A stretch of DNA of 64,000 nucleotides, from positions 1 through 64,000 of the forward strand of contig NZ_JAYLLH010000007.1 of the NCBI RefSeq assembly GCF_035818635.1, read 5' to 3'. Numbering within the stretch: position 1 is the stretch's first letter; the number at the start of each line of letters is the position of its first letter. The position numbers were made by a program, and so were the translations under genes. This document shows positions 1 to 8,385 of this stretch, in pieces. Below the pieces are notes generated by a model. The model searched no databases and was not told where the DNA came from. It saw only the letters and a list, made by a program, of their open reading frames with translations. This DNA comes from Mesobacterium_A hydrothermale. Lineage in GTDB: Bacteria; Pseudomonadota; Alphaproteobacteria; Rhodobacterales; Rhodobacteraceae.

Positions 1-1
1 T

Positions 2-73
2 TGGCGGGCAGACCCCAACGACATCATCGCCGCAAGAAATCGAGGGTTCCAAATGTTGGATTCAATCCACTAG
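2..73 (+). CDS. possible C-terminal end of an upstream gene (partial)
   Basis: One forward frame is open from the first base to a TAG at 71-73 and would encode 23 residues ending in QMLDSIH. The beginning lies outside the window, so no family can be assigned. Its third codon positions are less G/C-rich than in the neighbouring genes, so it could be a transposase or other transferred gene, but that is a guess. No Shine-Dalgarno or hairpin is visible nearby. It may be chance. Confidence 0.3.
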   Translation, partial: WRADPNDIIAARNRGFQMLDSIH

Positions 74-216
74 CGCCTTTGGAGCCAGCCCAAGCGCCGG
101 GTCGGTCGTGTCCCGCACCCGCCCACTTCTGCCGATGGTTGGGCCGTGGTCGATCCGCCATAAAGGCAATTTAATTCAGGGGCTTGAGATTGGTAATTTG
201 TACACTTCCTTTTTTC
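74..216. other. intergenic leader region, no gene seen
   Basis: This stretch is more A/T-rich towards its right end and holds no convincing open frame on either strand. It separates the putative gene end at 73 from the promoter candidate of the flavin monooxygenase. No repeat or operator was recognised. Confidence 0.4.
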
Positions 217-246
217 TTGACCGCGTTTGGTAAGTATAGCTATTAA
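217..246 (+). promoter_or_regulatory. candidate sigma70-type promoter for the flavin monooxygenase
   Basis: TTGACC at 217-222 is followed after 18 bp by TATTAA at 241-246. This lies 38 bp upstream of the chosen ATG, in the most A/T-rich part of the leader. The match is found by eye only. Confidence 0.35.
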
Positions 247-283
247 TCTGTCATCAGGGATCAGCGGGAGCAGGGGACCCAGC

Positions 284-2206
284 ATGCAGTATTACAAGGA
301 TGGCTTTCGTGGCGGGAACCCGGACATCAAGACCGCAGCCCCCAACCGACGTGACCGCAGCCCCAACGCGCCCCTGCCGGAAAAGGTTGATGTGCTGATC
401 GTCGGCACTGGCCCTGCGGGCCTGTGCCTGGCCGCGCAACTTGCCCAGTTCCCCGAAATCGACACGATGATCGTCGAGGCCAGCCCCTGCAACATCGTCA
501 AGGGCAAGGCCGACGGCATCAACACCCGGACGATGGAAATGTTCCAGGCCTTCGGATTTGCAGACAAGATCAAGCGCGAAACCTATTGGGTGAACCAGAC
601 CAATTTCTGGATGCCGGACCCGGAAAACCCCGCCGCGATCAAGCGCGTGGGCCGGGTGCAGGATGTGGCCGACGACAGCTCGGAAATGCCGCACATCCTG
701 ATCAACCAGGCGCGCCTGCACGAACTGTTCCTTGAAGTCATGCGCAATGCGCCGTCGCGGCTGGAGCCCGACTACAGCTGGGGCCTGAAGGACCTGAGCG
801 TTGACCCCGATACCGACGATCACCCGGTGACCGTGACGCTGGAAGACACAGGTGTGAACTGGGGCGAAACCCGCACCGTGCGGGCGAACTATGTCGTCGG
901 ATGCGACGGCGCTCGGTCGAAGGTGCGCAGCGCCATCGGCGGCAAGCTGGAAGGCGACGCCGCGCACCAGGCCTGGGGCGTGATGGATATCCTTGCCAAC
1001 ACCGATTTCCCGGATGTGCGGCAGAAATGCCTGATCACCTCGGCCAGCGAAGGCAACGTGCTGATCCTGCCGCGCGAAGGCGGCTACCTGTTTCGCATGT
1101 ATGTCGAACTGGATAAGCTGAACGAGGATGAGCGCGTCGCCCAGCGGAACCTGACCCAGGATCACATGATCGCCGCCGCGAACCGGATCATGGCGCCCTA
1201 TACCATTGACGTGAAAGAGGTTGTCTGGTGGTCGATCTACGAGATCGGGCACCGGATTTCCGACAAGTTCGATGATGTGCCGGACGACAAGCGCGCCACC
1301 CGCACCCCGCGCGTGTTCACCGCCGGCGACGCCTGCCACACCCACAGCCCGAAGGCCGGGCAGGGCATGAACGTGTCGATGCAGGACACGTTCAACCTGG
1401 GCTGGAAGCTGGCCCATGTGTTGCAGGGGCGCGCCGATGCGGCGCCACTGCATTCCTATTCCGGCGAACGCCTGCTGGAAGCCAAACGCCTTGTGGAAAC
1501 GGACCATGAATGGGCGCGCATCATGTCGGCCCCCGCGACGCAGGACGAACGCGACGGCAAGGTCGAACCGCGCTTCATCCGCGCCTTCAAGGAAAACCTG
1601 GAATTCACCGGCGGACTCGCGGTGAAATATGACCGAAGCGCCCTGACCGCCGCGCCGACCTACCAGGCACTTGCCAGCGGCCAGGAAATCGGCCGCCGCT
1701 TTCATTCGGCGCCGGTGGTCCGGCTTGCCGATGCCAAGCAGATGCAACTGGGCCATGTGGCCGAAGCCGACGGGCGCTGGCGCATCTATGCCTTTGCCGG
1801 CCAGAACGACGGTTCGGATGCCGGATCGGCCATTCACAAGTTGGCGGACTGGCTGGAAACCGACCCGGCCTCGCCGGTGGTCAGGCACACCCGCAAGGTC
1901 GAGGATATCGACGCCATCATCGACGTCCGCGCTGTGTTTCAGCAGACCTTTGACCAACTGGCTTACGAAGACATGCCGTCGCTGCTGAGGCCGAAGACCG
2001 GACAACTTGGGCTGATCGACTTCGAAAAGGTCTTCTGCGTCGATCACAAGGGCCTTGGCGATATCTTTGACATGCGCGGGATCGACCGCGATCGGGGCTG
2101 CATGATCGTCGTGCGCCCGGATCAATATATCGCCAACGTACTGCCGCTGGACGCCTATGGCGACCTGTCGGCATTCTTCACCGGGGTCCTTCTGCCCGCA
2201 ACCTGA
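284..2206 (+). CDS. FAD-dependent aromatic hydroxylase, MobA / phenol 2-monooxygenase family
   Basis: 640-residue flavoprotein monooxygenase of the p-hydroxybenzoate hydroxylase fold that would hydroxylate a phenolic substrate with NAD(P)H and O2. Visible motifs are the N-terminal dinucleotide-binding GTGPAGLCLAA (about residue 42), the DG motif in VGCDGARSKVR (about 205) and the GD motif in FTAGDACHTHSPKAGQG (about 346). The C-terminal 170 residues match the thioredoxin-like domain of this subfamily. Length and layout resemble 3-hydroxybenzoate 4-monooxygenase (MobA, about 640 residues); a phenol or resorcinol substrate is also possible. I chose the ATG at 284, preceded by a GGGAGCAGGGG-type ribosome site, over an in-frame ATG 57 bp upstream. 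It stands alone: no ring-cleavage genes flank it, so the substrate cannot be read from context. Confidence 0.85.
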   Translation: MQYYKDGFRGGNPDIKTAAPNRRDRSPNAPLPEKVDVLIVGTGPAGLCLAAQLAQFPEIDTMIVEASPCNIVKGKADGINTRTMEMFQAFGFADKIKRETYWVNQTNFWMPDPENPAAIKRVGRVQDVADDSSEMPHILINQARLHELFLEVMRNAPSRLEPDYSWGLKDLSVDPDTDDHPVTVTLEDTGVNWGETRTVRANYVVGCDGARSKVRSAIGGKLEGDAAHQAWGVMDILANTDFPDVRQKCLITSASEGNVLILPREGGYLFRMYVELDKLNEDERVAQRNLTQDHMIAAANRIMAPYTIDVKEVVWWSIYEIGHRISDKFDDVPDDKRATRTPRVFTAGDACHTHSPKAGQGMNVSMQDTFNLGWKLAHVLQGRADAAPLHSYSGERLLEAKRLVETDHEWARIMSAPATQDERDGKVEPRFIRAFKENLEFTGGLAVKYDRSALTAAPTYQALASGQEIGRRFHSAPVVRLADAKQMQLGHVAEADGRWRIYAFAGQNDGSDAGSAIHKLADWLETDPASPVVRHTRKVEDIDAIIDVRAVFQQTFDQLAYEDMPSLLRPKTGQLGLIDFEKVFCVDHKGLGDIFDMRGIDRDRGCMIVVRPDQYIANVLPLDAYGDLSAFFTGVLLPAT

Positions 2207-2230
2207 GCTGTACCGCCCCAACGCCCGCGA

Positions 2231-2256
2231 AAGCCCCGGTACCCGTCGGGGCTTTT
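2231..2256 (+). terminator. intrinsic terminator after the flavin monooxygenase
   Basis: AAGCCCCG (2231-2238) pairs with CGGGGCTT (2247-2254) and is followed by TT. It sits 25 bp after the stop codon at 2206 and separates the convergent lytic transglycosylase. Confidence 0.75.
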
Positions 2257-2323
2257 GTCGTTGCTTGTCTTGCAGGCCACCGCGCCACAGGCCGCTGCAG
2301 GGCGGGTCAGCGTTGCAGCCCCA

Positions 2324-3562
2324 TCACGCCACCAGCGCCAGCAGGGCGCGCGATGGCGTGCCCGTCACCGGCAGACCTTTGGCACGCTGGAAGGCGCGAA
2401 TGGCGGCTTCGGTTTTCTTGCCAAACACGCCGTCGGGGTCGCCCGCGTCGAACCCCGCCGCGTTCAGGCCCCGTTGCAGCGCCTTGCGGTCGTCGATCGT
2501 CAGCCCATGGACATCGGGCGGGAACCCTGCCGCCAGCCCCGGCGCACCGGACAGCCGGTCGGACAGGTGGCCGACACCCAGGGCGTATTTCTCGGAATTG
2601 TTGTAGCGCAGGATGGTGCTGAAATTGCGGAACACCAGGAACGCGGGGCCGTCCGCGCCCGATGGCAGCAACACCGAGGCCGGGCCATGGTCGGGCAGGG
2701 CGCCGCCCCGCGCAGGCCGCACCCCGGCCGCGGCCCAGTCCGCCACACTGCGCGTGGTGCCGCGCCCGGTGGGAAGATCGGCGCTGGCCAGCCGCACCTC
2801 CAGCCCCCAGCCCTGTCCGCGCCGCCAGCCCGATTTCGACAGGTAGTTGCCGACAGAGGCCAGCGCGTCGGTGGGATCGGCCGACCAGATATCGCGGTGA
2901 CCGTCGCCGCGAAAATCGACGGCATAGGCTTCGAATGTGGTGGGAATGAACTGCGTATGGCCCATCGCGCCCGCCCAGCTGCCGGTCATGCGGTTGGCGG
3001 GGATATCGCCGTTCTGAAGGATGCGCAGCGCCGCCATCAGCTGGCGCTCGAAAAACGCCCCGCGCCGCCCGTCATAGGCCAGCGTCGACGTGGCCGACAC
3101 CACCGGGATATCGCCCATCCGGGTGCCGAACTGGCTTTCCAGCCCCCAGACCGCGGCGACGATTTCGGCAGGCACGCCATAGCGGTCCTCGACCTGCGCC
3201 AGCAGCGCGCGGTGCCGGGCAAAAGCGGCGCGCCCCAGGCTGACCTTGGCCTCGGACGCGGTGATCGCAAGGTAGTCTTCCAACGTCCGGGTGAATTCGG
3301 TCTGGTTGCGGTCGCGCTCGACCACGCCGGGCAGGAACCCGGTGCCGCGAAAGGCTGCGTTCAGCGTCTGCACGGTGATCCCGCGCGCCTGGGCCCGATT
3401 GCGAAAGGCGGCGACCCAGGCGTCATAGCCGGGGTTTCGCTGTGGCCGCAGCCCGGGATCGACGACCGGGGCGCGTGGGGCAGGGGCGGTGACCCCACCG
3501 CCGCAACCCGCCAACAGCGCGGTTGCCCCACCTGCCAAGATCCAACGTCGCGAATATGTCAT
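2324..3562 (-). CDS. MltB-type lytic murein transglycosylase lipoprotein with peptidoglycan-binding domain
   Basis: 412-residue enzyme that cleaves the MurNAc-GlcNAc bond of peptidoglycan to give 1,6-anhydro ends. The N-terminus has two arginines followed by a hydrophobic stretch and a lipobox LLAGC, with Cys20 lipidated; glycine at +2 predicts the outer membrane. The SLT_2 catalytic domain spans about 45-335, with the catalytic Glu142 in VWGLESQFG. A C-terminal peptidoglycan-binding domain covers about 350-412 (LQRGLNAAGFDAGDPDG, TEAAIRAFQ). Domain order and length are typical of the MltB family with a PG_binding_1 tail. The gene is monocistronic and convergent with the upstream flavin monooxygenase. 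Confidence 0.92.
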   Translation of the reverse strand: MTYSRRWILAGGATALLAGCGGGVTAPAPRAPVVDPGLRPQRNPGYDAWVAAFRNRAQARGITVQTLNAAFRGTGFLPGVVERDRNQTEFTRTLEDYLAITASEAKVSLGRAAFARHRALLAQVEDRYGVPAEIVAAVWGLESQFGTRMGDIPVVSATSTLAYDGRRGAFFERQLMAALRILQNGDIPANRMTGSWAGAMGHTQFIPTTFEAYAVDFRGDGHRDIWSADPTDALASVGNYLSKSGWRRGQGWGLEVRLASADLPTGRGTTRSVADWAAAGVRPARGGALPDHGPASVLLPSGADGPAFLVFRNFSTILRYNNSEKYALGVGHLSDRLSGAPGLAAGFPPDVHGLTIDDRKALQRGLNAAGFDAGDPDGVFGKKTEAAIRAFQRAKGLPVTGTPSRALLALVA

Positions 3563-3613
3563 CTGCCTGCCCTGTCTTGTTTGTCCTTACCCAAGCAATA
3601 GCAGACCCGGTGG

Positions 3614-4231
3614 TCAATTGTCCGGTGGGATCAGGCCCAGCCCGCGCAGATAAACGCCGATCCCGGTTTCGAGAAGTTCCTCGGGCGGAAATGGGCTGAC
3701 CGAGCCTGGGCTGTTGCGCGCGAAAAGTTCCACGACCCCGTGGCTCATCGCCCAGATATGGGCGGAAAACATCGCGGCGGGGGGGCGTTTTTCCGGGGGT
3801 ATGTGTTTCGACAGGTCGCTGGCCGCCCGTTCCAGAACGTCGCGCGCACGCTGTGCCACGATGGCCAGGTCAGGGTTGCGGTTCACGCTGATCCCGCTTT
3901 CGAACATCGCGATGTAATGGCCGGGATACTTGCGCGCAAAAGCCAGGTAGGCCCGTCCCGTCGCCTCGAACGCGGCCAGCGCCGAAGGCTGGCCCGAGTC
4001 GTAGGCAAATTGCATGACGTCGGCAAAAACTTCGTACCCCTGCCGCGCCGCTTCTGCGATCAGGTCCTCGCGCCCGGCGAAATGGCGATAGACGGCGGCG
4101 GGCGTCACGCCTGCCTGTTTCGCCGCCTCGGACAGGGTGAACCCGGTCGGCCCCTTTTCGCGGATCAGCTCCAGCGCCGCTTCGACCAGCGCCTGCCGCA
4201 GGTTGCCGTGGTGATAGCCGCGTTTCGCCAT
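3614..4231 (-). CDS. TetR/AcrR-family transcriptional regulator, WHG-type C-terminal domain
   Basis: 205-residue repressor-type regulator. The N-terminal helix-turn-helix is clear (residues about 8-55, with FTLSEAAKQAGVTPAAVYRHF). The C-terminal ligand domain carries a W-x3-HG signature in IWAMSHGVVEL, as in the WHG subgroup of TetR proteins. The start codon overlaps the stop of the polyphosphate kinase gene by one base (TGATG), so the two are translationally coupled and this is the downstream cistron. It may autoregulate the ppk2-tetR pair; the ligand is unknown. Confidence 0.88.
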   Translation of the reverse strand: MAKRGYHHGNLRQALVEAALELIREKGPTGFTLSEAAKQAGVTPAAVYRHFAGREDLIAEAARQGYEVFADVMQFAYDSGQPSALAAFEATGRAYLAFARKYPGHYIAMFESGISVNRNPDLAIVAQRARDVLERAASDLSKHIPPEKRPPAAMFSAHIWAMSHGVVELFARNSPGSVSPFPPEELLETGIGVYLRGLGLIPPDN

Positions 4232-5103
4232 CAGGCGTCCCAGATGTCCGGCCCGCCGCAGACCGTTTCGTCGATCTGGCCGATCGCCTTGACCGATTTG
4301 CGGTTGTAGGGCAGCGCGTGCAGCACGGTGCGGATCGCATTCAGGCGTGCCCGGCGCTTGTCATCGGACCGGATGATCGTCCAGGGGGCATGGGGCGTGT
4401 GGCTGCGGGACAGGGTTTCCTGAATCGCGGCGGAGTAGTCATCCCACTTCTTCAGCCCCTCGACGTCGATCCAGGACAGTTTCCACTGTTTCAGCGGATC
4501 CTGTTCGCGGTCGATGAACCGGCGCAACTGTTCGGAACGGCCGACGTTCAGCCAGAACTTGAACAGGTAAATGCCCTCATCCACCAACATTTTTTCGAAC
4601 TCTGGCGCCTGGTGAAAGAAGTGTTCGCGCTGGTCGTCGGTGCAGAAACCAAAAACCTTTTCCACGACGCCCCGGTTGTACCAGCTGCGGTCAAAGAACA
4701 CGATTTCCCCGCCGGCGGGCAAATGGTCGATGTAGCGCTGGAAATACCATTGCGTCGCCTCGATGTCCGAGGGCTTGGGCAGCGCCACGACGCGTGCGCC
4801 GCGTGGGTTCAGGTTTTCACGGAAGCGCTTGATTGTGCCGCCTTTTCCGGCCGCGTCGCGGCCTTCGAACACCATTGCCACGCGGGCGCCGGTTTCCTTG
4901 GCCCAGGCCTGCATCTTGACCAGTTCGATCTGCAGTTTCGTCAGGTCCTTTTCATAGGCCTTGCGCGGCATCCGTTCGGAATGCGGATAGTCGGCGTTCA
5001 GGATGTCATCCTTGTCGCCCCGCTTGATCGCGTTGCGGATGTCATTGGGGGCGGTGTCATTGAAAAAGGCGCTGATGGCGCCGTCAAAAGGAAGCTCGGT
5101 CAT
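4231..5103 (-). CDS. ppk2: polyphosphate kinase 2 family protein
   Basis: 290-residue PPK2-type kinase that transfers phosphate between polyphosphate and a nucleoside di- or monophosphate. It shows the Walker A loop GRDAAGKGG (81-89), the DRSWYNR motif with Asp138/Arg139, and the usual single-domain length. In-frame codons extend upstream to about 5277, but that stretch is low-complexity and unlike the family. The ATG at 5103 begins the conserved MTELPFDGAISAFF region and I chose it. Whether it makes GTP or ATP (class I versus III) cannot be told by eye. The gene is followed, with a one-base overlap, by a TetR regulator. Confidence 0.92.
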   Translation of the reverse strand: MTELPFDGAISAFFNDTAPNDIRNAIKRGDKDDILNADYPHSERMPRKAYEKDLTKLQIELVKMQAWAKETGARVAMVFEGRDAAGKGGTIKRFRENLNPRGARVVALPKPSDIEATQWYFQRYIDHLPAGGEIVFFDRSWYNRGVVEKVFGFCTDDQREHFFHQAPEFEKMLVDEGIYLFKFWLNVGRSEQLRRFIDREQDPLKQWKLSWIDVEGLKKWDDYSAAIQETLSRSHTPHAPWTIIRSDDKRRARLNAIRTVLHALPYNRKSVKAIGQIDETVCGGPDIWDA

Positions 5104-5188
5104 GTCGGTCTCTGGCTGCTCTTGCCCGTCAATATGGGATGTTAAGGGGCTTAACGCAAACGGTTCGAAACGCTTTGGCGTGCGGGGC

Positions 5189-6136
5189 TTAGCGCAAACC
5201 GGCCCGGGCAGCGGCCCGGTCGATCGCGGCGTCGACCTGCGGGATGGCGACGTGCTGCGGGCAGTGGCCGATGCCATCCAGCACCGTCAGCACCGATCCG
5301 GGGATGATCCGGGACAAGGGTTCGGAATGGATGTGCAGCCCGACGATGGTGTCGGCATCGCCGTGCAGGATTTCGGTCGGGACCGAAATGCCTTCGTAGC
5401 CCGGGCGCAATTTTATCACTTCTTCCAAAAGGTTGGCACGTTGCAGCGCGTTTGCGCGCATCGACACCCGGCGCAGGGTCAGCCCCGCGCCGATGTAGTC
5501 GTGATACCCGTCCGGGGCGGGTTGCGGCAAAAAGGTTTCGTCGATGGCGCTTTCCACCACCCGGTCTGGCACCCAGGCCGTCAGCAGCGGGATCACCACC
5601 GGCCCCAGAACAGGGTTCGAGGTGATGCGGTAATAGGTCGGCAGCGACCCGTCCCAAGGCATCGAGGCGGCGGCCAGAAGCACCAGCGCCGACAGGTCGT
5701 CGGGGTGGTTCACAGCCCAGGCCAGCGCGACCGAACCGCCATAAGATTGTCCCAAAACAATGGGTTGCGTGACACCGACCTGTCGGGACGCCTTGACCAG
5801 AAGGTCGGCCTGCTGGGTGATGGTGGCACCGGTCTTGTTGATGCGGTCGGTGTAGCCGAGGCCGGGGCGGTCGAACACCGTGACACGATAGCGGCTGGCA
5901 AGGCGGTCGACGGTGTCGAAGGTCCAGTCGCGCAGGTTGCCCGATGCGCCGTGGATCAGGACAAGGTCCGGCCCGGTGCCTTTCTGAACATAGTGCACGC
6001 GGTGGCCGTCGATGGTGACGAAATCGCCCAGGGGCGGGTGGGTTTCCTCTGCGTTCGCTTCGTGTTTCGAGGCTTTCCAAAGAGTTAGCGCCCAGAACCC
6101 GCTCAGGAGAAGGACAAGGAACACCATGCGGATCAT
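5189..6136 (-). CDS. membrane-anchored alpha/beta hydrolase
   Basis: 315-residue alpha/beta-fold hydrolase with one N-terminal hydrophobic segment (about residues 3-20) that would anchor it in the inner membrane with the catalytic domain outside. Ser131 lies in the nucleophile elbow GQSYGG, an acid in LHGDADTI (Asp260 or Asp262) and His291 in DGIGHCPQ complete a triad; the oxyanion HG is in LIHGASG. The start at 6136 is placed just before the hydrophobic segment; an upstream in-frame ATG at 6226 would add an arginine-rich stretch. The substrate is unknown. It is 85 bp upstream of ppk2 on the same strand and could be cotranscribed. Confidence 0.82.
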   Translation of the reverse strand: MIRMVFLVLLLSGFWALTLWKASKHEANAEETHPPLGDFVTIDGHRVHYVQKGTGPDLVLIHGASGNLRDWTFDTVDRLASRYRVTVFDRPGLGYTDRINKTGATITQQADLLVKASRQVGVTQPIVLGQSYGGSVALAWAVNHPDDLSALVLLAAASMPWDGSLPTYYRITSNPVLGPVVIPLLTAWVPDRVVESAIDETFLPQPAPDGYHDYIGAGLTLRRVSMRANALQRANLLEEVIKLRPGYEGISVPTEILHGDADTIVGLHIHSEPLSRIIPGSVLTVLDGIGHCPQHVAIPQVDAAIDRAAARAGLR

Positions 6137-6445
6137 GACCTTTGCCCGGTGGTCAGGGCGCGGGGTGCGGCTTTGGCGACGGCGATGGCAAGTAGGGTGC
6201 GGTGAAACATGGCGCTTTGGGTACATCGGTTAACCGCAATATGGGGCGCGGAGCGGGGGAAGGCAAACCGACCGCGCGAATCGCGGGTAACAGTTTGAGG
6301 AGGCGGGACTTTGTGGGGGGCACACTGCATGCACAACCGATGCACATTCCATGCGCATCGGGATGCGCCGGGGCCGGGTTAACACGGCGCGCGGCGGTTG
6401 GGCGGCAGAGGTTGCGGGCAGCGACCCCGGACACGTCCGGGGGCG
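6137..6445. other. 309-bp intergenic region with short inverted repeats
   Basis: No convincing gene is present. At 6425-6442 CCCCGGA and TCCGGGG form a hairpin just beyond the metA stop, without a T-run. Around 6326-6368 lies a cluster of GCATGC/GATGC/GCGCAT elements, including the palindrome TGCATGCA and GCGCAT-CGGG-ATGCGC. The right half should carry the metA 3' end, the left half the promoter of the hydrolase. Confidence 0.5.
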
Positions 6446-7387
6446 TCAGGCGCGCCAGTCGGTCGAACTGATCCCGATCTGGCCGATGTCGTAGGGGGTG
6501 GTCAGGTAGATTTCCTGCACCCAGTTCCCATAGAGCAGGTGGGCGTGGCTGCGCCAGCGGTTCTGCGGCGGCTTCGACGGGTCGTCGTCGGGATAGTAAT
6601 TCGCAGGCACGTTGATCGGCTTTCCGGCGGCCACGTCGCGGTCGTATTCTTCTTTCAGCGTGCCACTGTCATATTCGAAGTGGTTGAAGATATAGAGCGC
6701 GCGATGGGCCGGATCCTCGACCAGGCAGGGGCCGGTTTCGGCGCTGTCGATCAGGATCGGCAGGCCGGCGGCTTCGATTTCTGCGCGCTTCAGTTCGGTC
6801 CAGCGGCTGACCGGGATCACCATGTCATCGGAAAACCCGCGCAGATAGGGCGAGGCGGGCGCAAGGTTCTGGTGCCGCACGCAGCCGAAAGCCTTGTGAT
6901 CCAGCAGGTATTTGTTGACCCCGTGGAAATGGTGGATCATCGCCATCCCGCCCCAGCAGACGCCGAAGGTGGAATGCACATGGCTTTGGGTCCAGTCGAA
7001 GATCCGGGTGAGTTCGTCCCAATAGGTCACGTCCTCGTAAGGCAGGTGTTCGATCGGGGCGCCAGTGATGATCAGGCCGTCGAATTTCTCGCCCGTGGCC
7101 TCGACGTCGGCCCAGGGACGATAGAATTCTTCCATGTGTTCAGCAGCGGTGTTGCGGGTCTCGTGCTCGGTCATGCGGATGAGCGAGAATTCGATCTGCA
7201 ACGGCGTCGCGCCGATCAGCCGGGCAAACTGGTTTTCGGTCTGGATCTTCTTGGGCATCAGGTTCAGCAAGCCGATGCGCAGCGGTCGGATGTCCTGATG
7301 GGCGGCCGCGTCCTCGTCCATGACCATGACGCCTTCGCGCGAGAGCACGTTGTAGGCGGGCAGGTTCGAGGGCAGTTTGATGGGCAT
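6446..7387 (-). CDS. metA: homoserine O-acyltransferase MetA (predicted acetyl-CoA specificity)
   Basis: 313-residue MetA-family enzyme that activates homoserine for methionine synthesis in the cytoplasm. Catalytic Cys144 lies in FGVCWGG, with His236 and Glu238 in FNHFEYD; the N-terminal LNLMPKKIQTENQF block is highly conserved. In the TGAPIE segment the residue aligned with E. coli position 111 is Glu113. In characterised MetA proteins Glu here goes with acetyl-CoA and Gly with succinyl-CoA, so I predict homoserine O-acetyltransferase. It is the last gene of a possible EamA-ATPase-metA unit. I looked for a SAM-II riboswitch in the 65-bp leader and saw none. Confidence 0.93.
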   Translation of the reverse strand: MPIKLPSNLPAYNVLSREGVMVMDEDAAAHQDIRPLRIGLLNLMPKKIQTENQFARLIGATPLQIEFSLIRMTEHETRNTAAEHMEEFYRPWADVEATGEKFDGLIITGAPIEHLPYEDVTYWDELTRIFDWTQSHVHSTFGVCWGGMAMIHHFHGVNKYLLDHKAFGCVRHQNLAPASPYLRGFSDDMVIPVSRWTELKRAEIEAAGLPILIDSAETGPCLVEDPAHRALYIFNHFEYDSGTLKEEYDRDVAAGKPINVPANYYPDDDPSKPPQNRWRSHAHLLYGNWVQEIYLTTPYDIGQIGISSTDWRA

Positions 7388-7414
7388 CCGTCAGGTCCTT
7401 TGGGTTGTCCGTCG

Positions 7415-7432
7415 GGCCCCGGTGCCGGGGCC
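7415..7432 (-). terminator. perfect hairpin between the P-loop gene and metA
   Basis: GGCCCCGG (7415-7422) and CCGGGGCC (7425-7432) form an 8-bp palindrome separated by two bases, 28 bp upstream of the metA start. No T-run follows on the minus strand. It could be an attenuator, an RNA-processing site or a partial terminator. It argues that metA may have its own promoter or be partly uncoupled from the upstream gene. Confidence 0.35.
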
Positions 7433-7452
7433 GTCGGTTCAGGTCTGTCGAT

Positions 7453-8325
7453 CTAGGCCGGTTTTCCGGCACTCTCAAGGGTGCGGGCGATCAGGTCGGT
7501 AAAGCTGTCGGCATCTTCGACCTGCGCCATATCGCTGGCGTCCACCGTGATGCCCCAGGCGCGGGCCATGGCCGCGTAGCGCGGCTGGCGGTGGGCCAGC
7601 GCCTGGGCATAGGTCCAGCGGATGAAGGCATCCGGGTCCACCTGATCGGGCGCCTGGCCTGTTTCCGACAGGTAGTCGGCCCAGACACGCGACAGGAATT
7701 CCGGCTGGTAGGCCATCGGCTTGGGCGCCTTGTCGAAGCGGCGGATCAGTTCTTCTGTGTGGTCGTCGGCGCCGCGGATCCAGACCATCAGGGCGGCTTG
7801 GCTCAGCGCGCTCAGGATCGGGTCTTGCGGGTTGTGCGGGTCGACCCATTCGCAGATCGAACCGCCGGTGTCGCAGATGAAATGCGGATAGCCATAGACC
7901 CGTTCGGCGCGGCGGATGAAATGGTCGGTGTCCAGCAGCGCCTGTTCCTCGGCCCGTTTGAACTGGGCCTGACGGCGGGTGTATTCGTCGATCGGCAGCC
8001 CGCCCCTGGCCGTGTCGCCCGGTTTGCCCAGGTACGTTGAGACGGCCGTCAGGTCGTGGGTGTGCACGTTGGGCGCTATATAGATCGCGTCGTGCAACAG
8101 CATTTCGCGCAGGTAGGGATGGTCCATCGCGGCAGCAAGGCAACTGTCGACGATGTATTCGCCCATGTAGCGGGTGCCGATGCGGTAGTCGATGGAATAG
8201 TGAAACCAGTCCCCGGTGTCGCGCAGCGTAGTCGAGACATGGGTCTTGCCCAGCCCCGACATGGCGAACAGGACAACCCGTTTGTGCGGCGCGTCGCGCC
8301 AGTCCTGGGCAGATTGGTACAGCAT
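7453..8325 (-). CDS. conserved P-loop ATPase-like protein of unknown function
   Basis: 290-residue cytoplasmic protein with a P-loop near the N-terminus (FAMSGLGKTH, about residues 20-29) followed by HVSTTLRDTGDWFHYSIDYRIGTRY-type sequence and a possible Walker-B-like IRGADDH around residue 184. No transmembrane segment or other domain is recognised. The fold suggests a nucleoside/nucleotide-kinase-like ATPase. It lies between an EamA exporter (60 bp upstream) and metA (65 bp downstream) on the same strand. I do not know its role. Confidence 0.75.
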   Translation of the reverse strand: MLYQSAQDWRDAPHKRVVLFAMSGLGKTHVSTTLRDTGDWFHYSIDYRIGTRYMGEYIVDSCLAAAMDHPYLREMLLHDAIYIAPNVHTHDLTAVSTYLGKPGDTARGGLPIDEYTRRQAQFKRAEEQALLDTDHFIRRAERVYGYPHFICDTGGSICEWVDPHNPQDPILSALSQAALMVWIRGADDHTEELIRRFDKAPKPMAYQPEFLSRVWADYLSETGQAPDQVDPDAFIRWTYAQALAHRQPRYAAMARAWGITVDASDMAQVEDADSFTDLIARTLESAGKPA

Positions 8326-8385
8326 CGTCGGGGCCTTGGTCCTTGGGGCGGTTCTTTGGCTTGGTAAGCTGCCCTGCGGGCCACG

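Noticed and set aside
254..2221. Long open frame on the minus strand opposite the flavin monooxygenase
   Set aside because: It mirrors a real gene with family motifs on the plus strand; high G/C DNA routinely leaves the antisense frame open. Composition is histidine- and arginine-rich and has no domain.
7388..7452. SAM-II riboswitch in front of metA
   Set aside because: Expected in alphaproteobacteria at this position, but the 65-bp leader lacks the conserved A/U-rich pseudoknot sequences and is dominated by a G/C palindrome.
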